64,000 nucleotides of DNA, taken from positions 744,001-808,000 of the forward strand of contig NZ_JAPDNR010000001.1 of the NCBI RefSeq assembly GCF_025989125.1, in the 5' to 3' direction. Position numbers and translations under genes: made by a program. This document shows positions 51,557 to 59,734 of this stretch, one piece after another. This stretch comes from Chitinophaga nivalis (GTDB lineage: Bacteria > Bacteroidota > Bacteroidia > Chitinophagales > Chitinophagaceae). The notes beneath the pieces are model-generated. The model was not told the DNA's origin and did not search any database. It was given only the letters and a program-made list of their open reading frames with translations. Numbering within the stretch: position 1 is the first letter of the stretch; each line of letters opens with the position of its first letter.

Positions 51557-52915
51557 CTATATTGCTTTACTAAAGAGTTGTGAATCCGGCAACTGCCGCC
51601 ACATACGCGCATCAAATGCCATACAGATATTCCGGATAAATGGCCGGCCTTCCGGTGTAACCATCACCTTTTTAGGGATCACCTGTACCAACCCGTCTTT
51701 CTCCATTTCCTGTAACCTTTGCAGTCCTTCCACAATGGCATCACACTGGGTGTCCTGTTTATGCCAGGTGGTTTCAAACGTGCACATAAGGTCGTGAATA
51801 TGCTGGCGCAACAAGAGGTCTTCCCCACTCAGCAAATGCCCCCGAACTACCGGAAACTCACCCTTGTTTACCAGTTCCTGATAGGTAGCAGTACGTTTCT
51901 CATTTTGTACATAGGCATACCAGTTATCTCCGATGGCAGAAGCCCCCAACCCAACCAGCAGGGAAGTATGGGAAACGGTATATCCCATGAAGTTGCGGTG
52001 CAGTTGCCCCTGCTGGAAAGCGGTATGCAACTCATCTCCCGGCAGCGCAAAATGATCCATCCCGATTTCGGTATAGCCATGACTGTTGAACAGGTTTTTT
52101 CCCAGTTCATACAGCTGCCTTTTTTCCTGTTCACCCGGAAGGTCTGCTTCTGAATACTTCCGCTGCCCTACTCCTTTTATCCAGGGCACATGGGCATAAC
52201 TATAGAAAGAAATCCGATCGGGCCGTAACTGCATCACCTTGCGGACTGTATCCGCCATACCTGCTGCTGTTTGTAACGGCAGCCCATAAATGAGATCGAA
52301 GTTGATAGCCGTGAAACCCGTTTTGCGGGCATTTTCCACTACCGTAGCCACCGTTTCATAAGACTGCGGACGGTTGATGACTTCCTGTACTTTGGGGTCG
52401 AAATCCTGTATGCCTAAACTGATTCTGCGGAAGCCCAGTTGATAGAGTGTTTGTAAGTGCTCCGCTGTTGTATTGCCCGGGTGTCCTTCAAAACTGAAGG
52501 CGGCATCCGGTAGTATATCAGCAGTACGATAAATACCTTCCAGCAGCGTGCTTAAATGTTCGGCGCTAAAGAAAGTCGGGGTGCCTCCACCCAGGTGTAT
52601 TTCCCGGATACGGGGCCTGCTACCGAAGACCTGCAGGTAAAGCTCCCACTCTTTTAACAAGGTAGCTATATAAGGCTCCTCTACCTGATGATTGACCGTG
52701 ATATGTTTGTTGCAACCACAGTAGGTACACAGCTTCTCACAGAAAGGCAGGTGGATATACAAACTGATACCATCCTGATGGTTAGATTCCTGAAAGGATT
52801 TTTTCAACCATGTTTTCCAGGTATCTGTATTAAAACTGTTTTCGTCCCAGTAAGGAACAGTCGGATAGCTGGTGTAACGCGGTGCGGCTACATTGTATTT
52901 ACGGATGAGGTTCAT
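51557..52915 (-). CDS. hemN: Oxygen-independent coproporphyrinogen III oxidase
   Basis: A 452-residue radical SAM enzyme converting coproporphyrinogen III to protoporphyrinogen IX without oxygen. From the ATG at 52915 the N-terminus reads MNLIRKYNVAAPRYTSYPT, as in true HemN rather than HemW. Cluster cysteines are C59, C63 and C66 with C68 (CxxxCxxCxC). LGGGTPTFFSAEHL and RISLGIQDFDPKVQEVINRPQ follow. It starts 6 bases after the TauE/SafE-type gene, which makes it the last gene of the cbb3 oxidase operon. This links anaerobic haem supply to oxidase assembly. Confidence 0.95.
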   Translation of the reverse strand: MNLIRKYNVAAPRYTSYPTVPYWDENSFNTDTWKTWLKKSFQESNHQDGISLYIHLPFCEKLCTYCGCNKHITVNHQVEEPYIATLLKEWELYLQVFGSRPRIREIHLGGGTPTFFSAEHLSTLLEGIYRTADILPDAAFSFEGHPGNTTAEHLQTLYQLGFRRISLGIQDFDPKVQEVINRPQSYETVATVVENARKTGFTAINFDLIYGLPLQTAAGMADTVRKVMQLRPDRISFYSYAHVPWIKGVGQRKYSEADLPGEQEKRQLYELGKNLFNSHGYTEIGMDHFALPGDELHTAFQQGQLHRNFMGYTVSHTSLLVGLGASAIGDNWYAYVQNEKRTATYQELVNKGEFPVVRGHLLSGEDLLLRQHIHDLMCTFETTWHKQDTQCDAIVEGLQRLQEMEKDGLVQVIPKKVMVTPEGRPFIRNICMAFDARMWRQLPDSQLFSKAI

Positions 52916-52921
52916 AATCAC

Positions 52922-53635
52922 TTATGGTTTATGACAACAATTTTGAATTACTTTTTCGCTGTGAGGTAACATAACCGGACTGATATAAGGGATGCCGAGG
53001 TTCAGCCCACGCATGATCAGCAGTATTGCCATGACGCTTACTACCACCGGTATCATGTTGCGCATTTTGTTCCGCACGCCTATGCTGATAAGATGACTGA
53101 AATAAGTAACGGCAGTCATGGCGGGCAATGTGCCGGCGCCGAATGCTGCCATGAACAACATCCCCTTTCCTACGCCACCGGTAGCAACGGCTGCGGCAAT
53201 ACCCAGGTATACTAATCCGCAGGGTAATAAACCGTTGAGCAGGCCTATTATATAGAGAGTACCCAGGCGTTGTTGCCGGAGCAATTGCCCTAATGCAGTT
53301 TTAATTTTTGTAGTGAAAATATTCGTGTACGCATGGTTGCGGGAGATACGGAGACCGGTATATTTAAATAACACCACAGCCAGCAACAACGCACCGGTAA
53401 CAACAGATAACCATTGCTGCAGGCCTCCCAGGTAAAACTGTCTTCCCAGCCACCCGAAGATCATGCCCAGCAATGCATAGGACGTGATACGGCCGGCATT
53501 GTAAAGCAGAATACCTGCCAGTTTTTTACTGCCGGTAAGATGTTGTACCGGCAGTGTCAGTGCTATCGGACCGCACATGCCAATGCAGTGGAAGCTGCCT
53601 ACAAAACCCAATACAAAAGCGGTGAACACGAACAT
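52922..53635 (-). CDS. TauE/SafE (DsbD_2-like) membrane protein of the cbb3 locus
   Basis: A 237-residue integral membrane protein with about six helices. It begins FVFTAFVLGFVGSFHCIGMCGPIAL with the Cys/Gly-rich motif C-x-GMCGP typical of the DsbD_2/urease accessory UreH-like subgroup labelled sulfite exporter TauE/SafE. LLNGLLPCGLVYLGIAAAVATG carries the second inverted-repeat motif. Members encoded in cco loci are thought to help copper or thiol handling for oxidase assembly. The gene lies between fixH and hemN on the same strand, 73 bases after fixH and 6 bases before hemN. Confidence 0.87.
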   Translation of the reverse strand: MFVFTAFVLGFVGSFHCIGMCGPIALTLPVQHLTGSKKLAGILLYNAGRITSYALLGMIFGWLGRQFYLGGLQQWLSVVTGALLLAVVLFKYTGLRISRNHAYTNIFTTKIKTALGQLLRQQRLGTLYIIGLLNGLLPCGLVYLGIAAAVATGGVGKGMLFMAAFGAGTLPAMTAVTYFSHLISIGVRNKMRNMIPVVVSVMAILLIMRGLNLGIPYISPVMLPHSEKVIQNCCHKP

Positions 53636-53708
53636 GATATTTTTATTTTAACGTTTACACGATACCGGATCATCTGTTTGTATGCGCTGTCAGTTACAGG
53701 CACTTACC

Positions 53709-54146
53709 TCAGTGGATGTGAAGGGACTGTTCCTGATAAAATGGTTTCCCATCCATCTCCCATTGCAGCTTTATCTTGTAGTTACCTTTGGTGAGCAATG
53801 ATTTGCTGATCAGCTGTTGTCCTTCGGTATTGGTTTGCAAAGGGAGGATGACATCCTTGCCGGAATCGGAAGGGCGATAGAAGGTAATCTTTCCGGTAAA
53901 GGACCTGCCGTGCAGTTCGGCGGGAAAGCTTACGGCAACATGATCGTCCGGCTGTGAGATAACAACGGGAGCAGATAGGGCAGCCGCGTGCTGCTGCCCA
54001 TCGATTATCTGCTGATATTTAAGCTCTTCACTGTAGTAATCAGGCGTTACCATATCAATTTTGGTACGCATGCTTTTGGTCACCAGCGTAAGCATGCCGG
54101 CTGCAAAAACTACAAATACAAGAATGATTTTATGTCCCCAATGCAT
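53709..54146 (-). CDS. FixH/CcoH-family cbb3 oxidase assembly protein
   Basis: A 145-residue protein with one N-terminal membrane anchor (about 6-25, KIILVFVVFAAGMLTLV) and a periplasmic domain. VTPDYYSEELKYQQIIDG is the FixH signature stretch. FixH/CcoH is required for stable assembly of the cbb3 oxidase and interacts with CcoP-containing subcomplexes. It ends HIH. It lies 36 bases after ccoG. Confidence 0.9.
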   Translation of the reverse strand: MHWGHKIILVFVVFAAGMLTLVTKSMRTKIDMVTPDYYSEELKYQQIIDGQQHAAALSAPVVISQPDDHVAVSFPAELHGRSFTGKITFYRPSDSGKDVILPLQTNTEGQQLISKSLLTKGNYKIKLQWEMDGKPFYQEQSLHIH

Positions 54147-54182
54147 GGTAAATAAGTTTGACGGATACAGCTGGTTGCCTGT

Positions 54183-55574
54183 CTATTGTACCGGTCCTAA
54201 AAAGGTGGTACGCAGGCGGCCTATCTGTTGATCCTGATGATATAATCCGATGTATAATGTTGACTTGCGGCTATGTACAGCTTCCCGTGGCAATACAATA
54301 AAGAAAGTACCTTCCCCCTGCCCTTCTGCTTTCACCGGTATGCTGTTTTTACTACCGATGACTTCTATATGTCCGGCCACATTTTCCAGTCTTAGTTCCA
54401 GCGGGATATTTCCTGTGGTTTTGTTGACCAGCTTGATCCGGTAAAGATTAGTGAGGCTGTCTTTTCCTCTTTCCTGGTATAACATACCGGCGGTACGCAT
54501 AATGGTACCACTGACCGGTTTGCGGCTCATCAGCATAAAGCTGATAGCACCCAGAATGATGACCAGTATAACACTGTATACTTTCAACCGGGGGGTGAAT
54601 TTCAATCGTTCCTTACGGGCAATACCATTTTCTGATGCGTAACGGATCAGCCCTTTAGGCCGGCCGGTTTTCTCCATCATAAAATCACAGGCATCTATAC
54701 AGGCCGTACAGTTGATACATTCCAGCTGGGTACCATTACGTATATCTATTCCCGTAGGACAAACTTTTACGCACTGCATGCAGTCGATACAATCCCCGAT
54801 AGCCCGGGCTTCATCTTTCCGGAATTTCCCCCGGGGCTCTCCCCTTTCATAATCATAGGCGACCAGGATAGAGTTTTTATCGAGGAGTACTCCCTGCAGG
54901 CGGCCATAAGGACAAACTGTGGTACAGATTTGTTCCCGCATGAAGGCAAAAACGCCGTAAAAAACACCGGAAAAAACCAGGATGGCAATAAAGCCGCCCG
55001 TGTGCCGGGAGAGTGGTTCCGCAATAATCTGCTGCAGTGCTTTGGCACCAATGATATACGCGAGAAAAATATTGGCGATTAAAAAAGATAAGGCATAAAA
55101 TGCCAGGTGTTTACCGGTTTTCCGAATAATTTTATCGGTATTCCAGGGCGCCTGCTGCAATCTTTTCTGCGCCGCTGCATCCCCTTCAATCCAATATTCC
55201 AGCCGTCGGAACAACAGCTCCATGAAAATGGTTTGCGGGCATATCCAGCCACAGAAAAGCCGGCCGAACGCCATGGTAAACACTATGATGAACAGAATAA
55301 AAGCCATCATGGCCAGCCCGAAAATGAAGAAGTCCTGCGGCCAGAAAATAGCACCGAATAAAATGAACTTCCCTTCTACCACATTCAGCATAAATAAGGG
55401 CCTGCCATTAATAGAAATAAACGGCAGGCTAAAAAAAACACTAAAATATAAAAGGCTGATCATGCTACGGATATTGTACCAGCGCCCTTTGGGTTGCTGT
55501 GCAAATATCCAGTTGCGTTTACCTTGTTTATCAACTGTGGCTATACTATCTCTGAATGTGGTGCTATCGGCCAT
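54183..55574 (-). CDS. ccoG: CcoG (FixG/RdxA) ferredoxin-type cbb3 maturation protein
   Basis: A 463-residue polyferredoxin. Several membrane helices in the first 240 residues include FGRLFCGWICPQTIFMELLFRR. Two 4Fe-4S binding sets then follow, CIDCMQCVKVCPTGI and CINCTACIDACDFMM. After the final membrane helix (near 322-338) a periplasmic Ig-like FixG C-terminal domain begins. CcoG is proposed to reduce Cu(II) for delivery to the oxidase. The gene is between ccoP (22-base gap) and fixH (36-base gap). Confidence 0.95.
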   Translation of the reverse strand: MADSTTFRDSIATVDKQGKRNWIFAQQPKGRWYNIRSMISLLYFSVFFSLPFISINGRPLFMLNVVEGKFILFGAIFWPQDFFIFGLAMMAFILFIIVFTMAFGRLFCGWICPQTIFMELLFRRLEYWIEGDAAAQKRLQQAPWNTDKIIRKTGKHLAFYALSFLIANIFLAYIIGAKALQQIIAEPLSRHTGGFIAILVFSGVFYGVFAFMREQICTTVCPYGRLQGVLLDKNSILVAYDYERGEPRGKFRKDEARAIGDCIDCMQCVKVCPTGIDIRNGTQLECINCTACIDACDFMMEKTGRPKGLIRYASENGIARKERLKFTPRLKVYSVILVIILGAISFMLMSRKPVSGTIMRTAGMLYQERGKDSLTNLYRIKLVNKTTGNIPLELRLENVAGHIEVIGSKNSIPVKAEGQGEGTFFIVLPREAVHSRKSTLYIGLYHQDQQIGRLRTTFLGPVQ

Positions 55575-55596
55575 AACTACTGTGCTTTAACTACAA

Positions 55597-56667
55597 CTAC
55601 TGTTCTTTTACGCCCTGTGGCTCTTTCGGATTGGGAGGGTTGCTACCCTGTATAGACTTGACGAAACTTGCCAGCTGCGCCAGTTGTTTCGGTGAAAAGT
55701 CTTCCTCCCATGCTTTCATACCCTTGTCGGCTACGCCGTATTTGATGGTTTTGAATACTTCGTTGATTTTGCCGCCGTGCAGCCAGTAATCATCACAAAG
55801 GTTGGGACCCACCACTCCTTGTCCCTGTGGACCGTGGCAGGGCGCACAGCTGGAGATAAACAGTTTCTGACCGGCAGCCAGATCGTTGGGATCTTCCAGC
55901 TGTTTTACGTTGTTTTCGTCAATGTTATTAGCGGCATTTTTCAGGCGGATTTCTTTGGCAATAGCCGCTTTCTCTTCTTCCATCGCCAGTTCCTGCAGTT
56001 GATTAGGGGCTGACCGGGAAATCTCTGTGCGCCAGAAGTATACGATACCGAAGCATACCGTGAATACGAATCCCCATTTCCACCAGGGTGGTGTCGGATT
56101 GTTCAGCTCATGTATGCCGTCGTAGTCGTGCCCCATATCCTGTTCTGCTTCAGAATCGGCATCCAGGGTTTTGGTATTGTTTACTTTTTCCCACCAGGAA
56201 ACACGTTTTTTGCCTGGTACTACCGCTTTCGCCGGTTTACGTTTCCGTTTAATACCTACCAGGTAACGCAGCAGGAACAACAGGCTGATGATCACTGCCA
56301 GTTCCAGCATGATCACGGAGATCAGCAGGTAAAAAGAGTTGTCGGACAGGTGGGTGAAATAGGTGTTGCCGGTTACTGGTGCATCCTGGGCAAAAGCACT
56401 TTGTCCTATACAAGACAGCAGCAGGATGCCGGTAGTCATGATGATTTTATCGCCGGCATTTTTCATCTTCTCCCTGAAAATATCCATCGCTCCAATCACT
56501 GCATTGCCCAGTACCCCGATGGCCAGCAATAAGCCGCCGGCCACTGTCAGTAATACCAGCGCTACCGGGTCGGAAAGTTCGGAGGGTGGCTGCGGGCCGC
56601 CGTCTGCCAGTACGGGTAAGCTGCATAAAAGGCTGCCGGTGAGTATTGTTATAAGCTTCCTGTTCAT
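55597..56667 (-). CDS. ccoP: cbb3-type cytochrome c oxidase subunit III, mono-haem CcoP
   Basis: A 356-residue membrane cytochrome c subunit. The usual CcoP N-terminal segment is present (HELNNPTPPWWKWGFVFTVCFG, about 186-207). It is preceded by an extra part of about 180 residues with a signal-like start and two or three more hydrophobic segments. Only one haem c motif is found, CAPCH at 274-278, where classical CcoP has two. The ATG at 56667 is preferred because the one at 56703 would overlap ccoQ by 23 bases. It passes electrons from soluble cytochrome c toward CcoO. The position is between ccoQ and ccoG. Confidence 0.9.
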   Translation of the reverse strand: MNRKLITILTGSLLCSLPVLADGGPQPPSELSDPVALVLLTVAGGLLLAIGVLGNAVIGAMDIFREKMKNAGDKIIMTTGILLLSCIGQSAFAQDAPVTGNTYFTHLSDNSFYLLISVIMLELAVIISLLFLLRYLVGIKRKRKPAKAVVPGKKRVSWWEKVNNTKTLDADSEAEQDMGHDYDGIHELNNPTPPWWKWGFVFTVCFGIVYFWRTEISRSAPNQLQELAMEEEKAAIAKEIRLKNAANNIDENNVKQLEDPNDLAAGQKLFISSCAPCHGPQGQGVVGPNLCDDYWLHGGKINEVFKTIKYGVADKGMKAWEEDFSPKQLAQLASFVKSIQGSNPPNPKEPQGVKEQ

Positions 56668-56680
56668 ACCATATTGTCTT

Positions 56681-56860
56681 TTAGAGGCTATTAGTTTCAT
56701 CATTATCCAGCGGGATGCGGCTGATATGATCCACCATATTTTTGTCGGCTTTAAAGGCCCACCATGCTGCTATCAGGAAAAATCCGGAGAATATCAGCAG
56801 GGAGGCCATCGGGTAAATGCTGATGCCGGCTATGGATTGCAGATAATTAATGAACTTCAT
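56681..56860 (-). CDS. ccoQ: cbb3 oxidase subunit IV CcoQ
   Basis: A 59-residue single-span protein beginning MKFINYLQSIAGISIYP. One membrane helix at about 17-36 (MASLLIFSGFFLIAAWWAF) is followed by a polar tail (KADKNMVDHIS) ending NDETNSL. CcoQ stabilises the assembled oxidase. It lies in the canonical place, 20 bases after ccoNO and 13 bases before ccoP. Identification rests on size, topology and position. Confidence 0.85.
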   Translation of the reverse strand: MKFINYLQSIAGISIYPMASLLIFSGFFLIAAWWAFKADKNMVDHISRIPLDNDETNSL

Positions 56861-56880
56861 GACGAATCGTTTTTTAATGA

Positions 56881-59025
56881 TTAAAAATCATTGTTATTAG
56901 CTACAGGTGCAGGTTTAGGCGCCAGTTTAATGTCTTTCCCCATGCGTTGCAGATAGGCGATCAATGCTACAATCTCCCGGTCTGGTTTAATGGGTAATTT
57001 ATCTTTCTCCAGGGAGGCACTGATATCAGCGGCTTGCTTTTCCATGTCGGCGATGGCTTGTTTTTCATACCCATCTGCGTAGGGTACACCCAGTTTCCGC
57101 ATCACATTGATCATGGCTGGTGTTTTACCTTTATCGATCCGTTCTTCAAACAGCCAGGGATAGGCAGGCATGATAGATCCGGGCGACATGGACGTTGGGT
57201 CCAGCATGTGGTTGTAGTGCCAGGAATCAGGATATTTTCCACCAATACGGGCCAGATCCGGACCGGTACGTTTGGAGCCCCATTGGAAGGGATGGTCGTA
57301 TACAAACTCACCGGCTTTGGAATATTCACCGTAACGGGCTACTTCATCACGGAAAGGACGTATCATCTGGGAGTGACAGGTGTAACAGCCTTCTCTCACA
57401 TAAATGTCCCTGCCGTGTAATTCCAGCGGCGTATAGGGTTTCACACTGCTGATGGTAGGAATATTGCTGCGGATCAGGAAGGTAGGCATCATTTCGAGTG
57501 CACCGCCTACCGCTACTACCACCAGGCTGAATACCACCAGCTGAATCGGACGGCGTTCAATCCAGTTATGCCAGTGTGTTTTACCGTGGGTAACGATTTC
57601 TTTTGGTAAAGGCGCCGCTTCAGCAGCTTCGTTGGCTACGAAAGAGCCGCGGCGTATGGTTTTGATGAGGTTTACAGACATCAGTACCACTCCGCTGATA
57701 TATAACAGTCCGCCTACAGCCCTTAGTGCATACATAGGTACAATGGTGGTGACGGTTTCCAGAAACTGGTATTTCAGCTGGCCTTCTTCCGTGAATTGTT
57801 TCCACATCATGCTTTGCGTGAATGCAGCCCAGTACAATGGTATTACATAGAAGATAATACCCAGGGTACCGATCCAGAAGTGGGTGTTGGCCCATTTGCG
57901 GGAGTACAGCTGTGTGGAAAAAATCCGTGGGATCAGCCAGTAGAGAATACCAAATGTGAGGAATCCGTTCCATCCCAATGCACCTACGTGCACGTGTGCA
58001 ATCGTCCAGTCAGTGTAGTGACTGATCGCATTCACATTTTTAAGGGATAACATAGGGCCTTCGAAGGTAGCCATACCATAACAGGTAAGTGCCACAACGA
58101 AGAATTTAAGGATAGCATCTTCCCGAACCCGGTCCCAGGCGCCGCGGAGTGTTAATAACCCGTTGAGCATACCTCCCCAGGAAGGCGCAATCAGCATCAC
58201 ACTGAAAGCGGTACCCAATGACTGGGCCCATTCCGGTAAAGCGGTATACAACAGGTGGTGCGGGCCTGCCCAGATATATATAAAGATCAATGACCAGAAG
58301 TGAATGATAGACCAGCGGTAGGAATATACCGGTCTGTTGGCGGCTTTCGGCACAAAATAGTACATCAGCCCGAGGTAAGGCGTGGTGAGGAAAAATGCCA
58401 CTGCATTGTGTCCGTACCACCATTGTACCAGTGCATCCTGTACGCCGGCATACCAGCTATAGCTTTTAAACAGCGATAAAGGGAACTCAAATGAGTTGAT
58501 GATGTGTAACATGGCAATGGCTACCCAGGTACCGATATAGAACCAGATGGCCACATACAGGTGAGATTCCCTGCGCCGGAGAATGGTACCCAGCATGTTG
58601 GCCCCAAATACAACCCAGATAAGGGTAATGGCAATATCAAAAGGCCATTCCAGCTCGGCATATTCTTTACCGGAAGTGTAACCCATGAATAAGGTGAGGG
58701 CGCCTCCGGCAATGATGGCCTGCCATCCCCAGAAGTGGATTTTACTGAGCAGATCACTGAACATACGGGCTTTACAAAGCCGTTGCAGGGAATAATATAC
58801 GCCCATGAAAATACCATTACCCACAAAAGCAAAAATTACGGCGTTGGTATGCACGGGCCTTAACCGACCGAAGGTAATAGGTGCATAGCCCATGTTTAAA
58901 CCGGGAATTACCAGTTCCAGCGCGGCCCACAAGCCGGCCAGCATGCCTATCAGTCCCCAGAATATACAAGCGTAGGCAAACCATTTTACCGTGCGGTTGT
59001 CGTAATAAAATTTTTCGAGTGACAT
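56881..59025 (-). CDS. ccoNO: cbb3-type cytochrome c oxidase, fused CcoN-CcoO
   Basis: A 714-residue fusion of the catalytic subunit and the mono-haem cytochrome subunit. The CcoN part (1 to about 475, 12 helices) has the haem b ligand in RPVHTNAVIF and CuB ligands in WYGHNAVAFFLTTP and AGPHHLLYTALPEW. High-spin and low-spin haem ligands lie in IAHVHVGALGWNG. After a linker and a membrane anchor (about 492-514) the CcoO part has haem c motif CYTCHSQM and axial Met in GSIMPAYPW. It reduces oxygen with high affinity. Fusion of CcoN and CcoO is common in Bacteroidota but absent from proteobacteria. Confidence 0.96.
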   Translation of the reverse strand: MSLEKFYYDNRTVKWFAYACIFWGLIGMLAGLWAALELVIPGLNMGYAPITFGRLRPVHTNAVIFAFVGNGIFMGVYYSLQRLCKARMFSDLLSKIHFWGWQAIIAGGALTLFMGYTSGKEYAELEWPFDIAITLIWVVFGANMLGTILRRRESHLYVAIWFYIGTWVAIAMLHIINSFEFPLSLFKSYSWYAGVQDALVQWWYGHNAVAFFLTTPYLGLMYYFVPKAANRPVYSYRWSIIHFWSLIFIYIWAGPHHLLYTALPEWAQSLGTAFSVMLIAPSWGGMLNGLLTLRGAWDRVREDAILKFFVVALTCYGMATFEGPMLSLKNVNAISHYTDWTIAHVHVGALGWNGFLTFGILYWLIPRIFSTQLYSRKWANTHFWIGTLGIIFYVIPLYWAAFTQSMMWKQFTEEGQLKYQFLETVTTIVPMYALRAVGGLLYISGVVLMSVNLIKTIRRGSFVANEAAEAAPLPKEIVTHGKTHWHNWIERRPIQLVVFSLVVVAVGGALEMMPTFLIRSNIPTISSVKPYTPLELHGRDIYVREGCYTCHSQMIRPFRDEVARYGEYSKAGEFVYDHPFQWGSKRTGPDLARIGGKYPDSWHYNHMLDPTSMSPGSIMPAYPWLFEERIDKGKTPAMINVMRKLGVPYADGYEKQAIADMEKQAADISASLEKDKLPIKPDREIVALIAYLQRMGKDIKLAPKPAPVANNNDF

Positions 59026-59066
59026 AATGCTGTTTAATTGTTTCTTAATTGGTATGATAATTACGT

Positions 59067-59225
59067 TTATTCTTTCCCGTTATCTTTTTTTTCGTCGAAC
59101 AGGATGCGGTGCGCCGGAGAAAAACTATCTTCAAACTGCCCGTTTTTCACTGACCATATGAAAGCGATCAGAAATCCGAGCGCTACCAGCAGGCTTACGC
59201 TCAGTAAGAGAATGATGACACTCAT
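59067..59225 (-). CDS. ccoS: cbb3 oxidase maturation protein CcoS
   Basis: A 52-residue protein beginning MSVIILLLSVSLLVALGF with one membrane helix. The conserved CcoS segment AFIWSVKNGQFED then DSFSPAHRILFDE follows, and a charged tail ends in GKE. CcoS is needed for insertion of the haem b and CuB cofactors. It lies between the cupin gene (19-base gap) and ccoNO (41-base gap). Confidence 0.92.
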   Translation of the reverse strand: MSVIILLLSVSLLVALGFLIAFIWSVKNGQFEDSFSPAHRILFDEKKDNGKE

Positions 59226-59244
59226 ATGTTGTGTGGTTTATGTG

Positions 59245-59535
59245 TTATTTAATCAGTAAAAAGCGAACGGTTTCCAGTGCCTGTAAAGCGTGTATCTCGT
59301 TTGCCCGGAACGTAAATACATCTCCTGTTTCCAGCACGGTCACTTCTTCATTCAGCATAAAAGCTACCTTCCCTGAGAGTATTACCACCATGGCATCTGC
59401 CGGTGAAGTGTGCGGCGGAATCTGTTGTCCCTGCTGCAGAATCATCAGGTTGGCATCAAAACGTTTTGTTTTTAATACAGCATAGTTTTTTATTTTCTCG
59501 TTTCCCGCAACCTGCATTACGTTCATGGATTTCAT
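59245..59535 (-). CDS. Small cupin protein
   Basis: A 96-residue single-domain cupin. The two cupin motifs are partly recognisable: IPPHTSPADAMVVILSGKVAF (motif 1, with one His) and LETGDVFTFRANEIHALQAL (motif 2, with a His). The full metal-binding set HxH is therefore not present. Such RmlC-like proteins bind small ligands or act as sensors; the role in this locus is unknown. The ATG at 59535 gives a typical length; an in-frame ATG at 59631 is possible. It is the first gene after the predicted FNR-controlled promoter and heads the cco operon. Confidence 0.85.
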   Translation of the reverse strand: MKSMNVMQVAGNEKIKNYAVLKTKRFDANLMILQQGQQIPPHTSPADAMVVILSGKVAFMLNEEVTVLETGDVFTFRANEIHALQALETVRFLLIK

Positions 59536-59690
59536 GGGCAAATATTTGTGATGTAATACAATGCTTTTGTTGAAACATGCCTCACCCGTTGCGTGCAAAC
59601 AGCCTCTTTCAGGAACTGTCTGCACGCCCATTTCATCGGGTGTCAACTGTGGAGCTTAGATCTTAACTATGTATGTTTCGTGTTATGATG

Positions 59691-59698
59691 TAAAGGTA
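59691..59698 (-). promoter_or_regulatory. -7 element TACCTTTA of the cco operon
   Basis: One base off TAnnTTTG, on the minus strand, 155 bases before the cupin ATG. The centre of the nearer TGA-N6-TCA box lies 29.5 bases upstream of its first base. This puts the box near -42 of the expected start, the class II activator position. Confidence 0.6.
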
Positions 59699-59720
59699 GT
59701 ATTAGCCGCCGGTGGCTACA

Positions 59721-59734
59721 ATGATATAACTCAA
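59721..59734 (-). promoter_or_regulatory. FNR/CRP-type box, proximal site of the cco promoter
   Basis: Plus strand ATGATATAACTCAA, which is TGA-N6-TCA and related to the FNR consensus TTGAT-N4-ATCAA. The centre is 59727.5. Its TCA half-site is the reverse complement of the ccoI stop codon. Confidence 0.65.
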
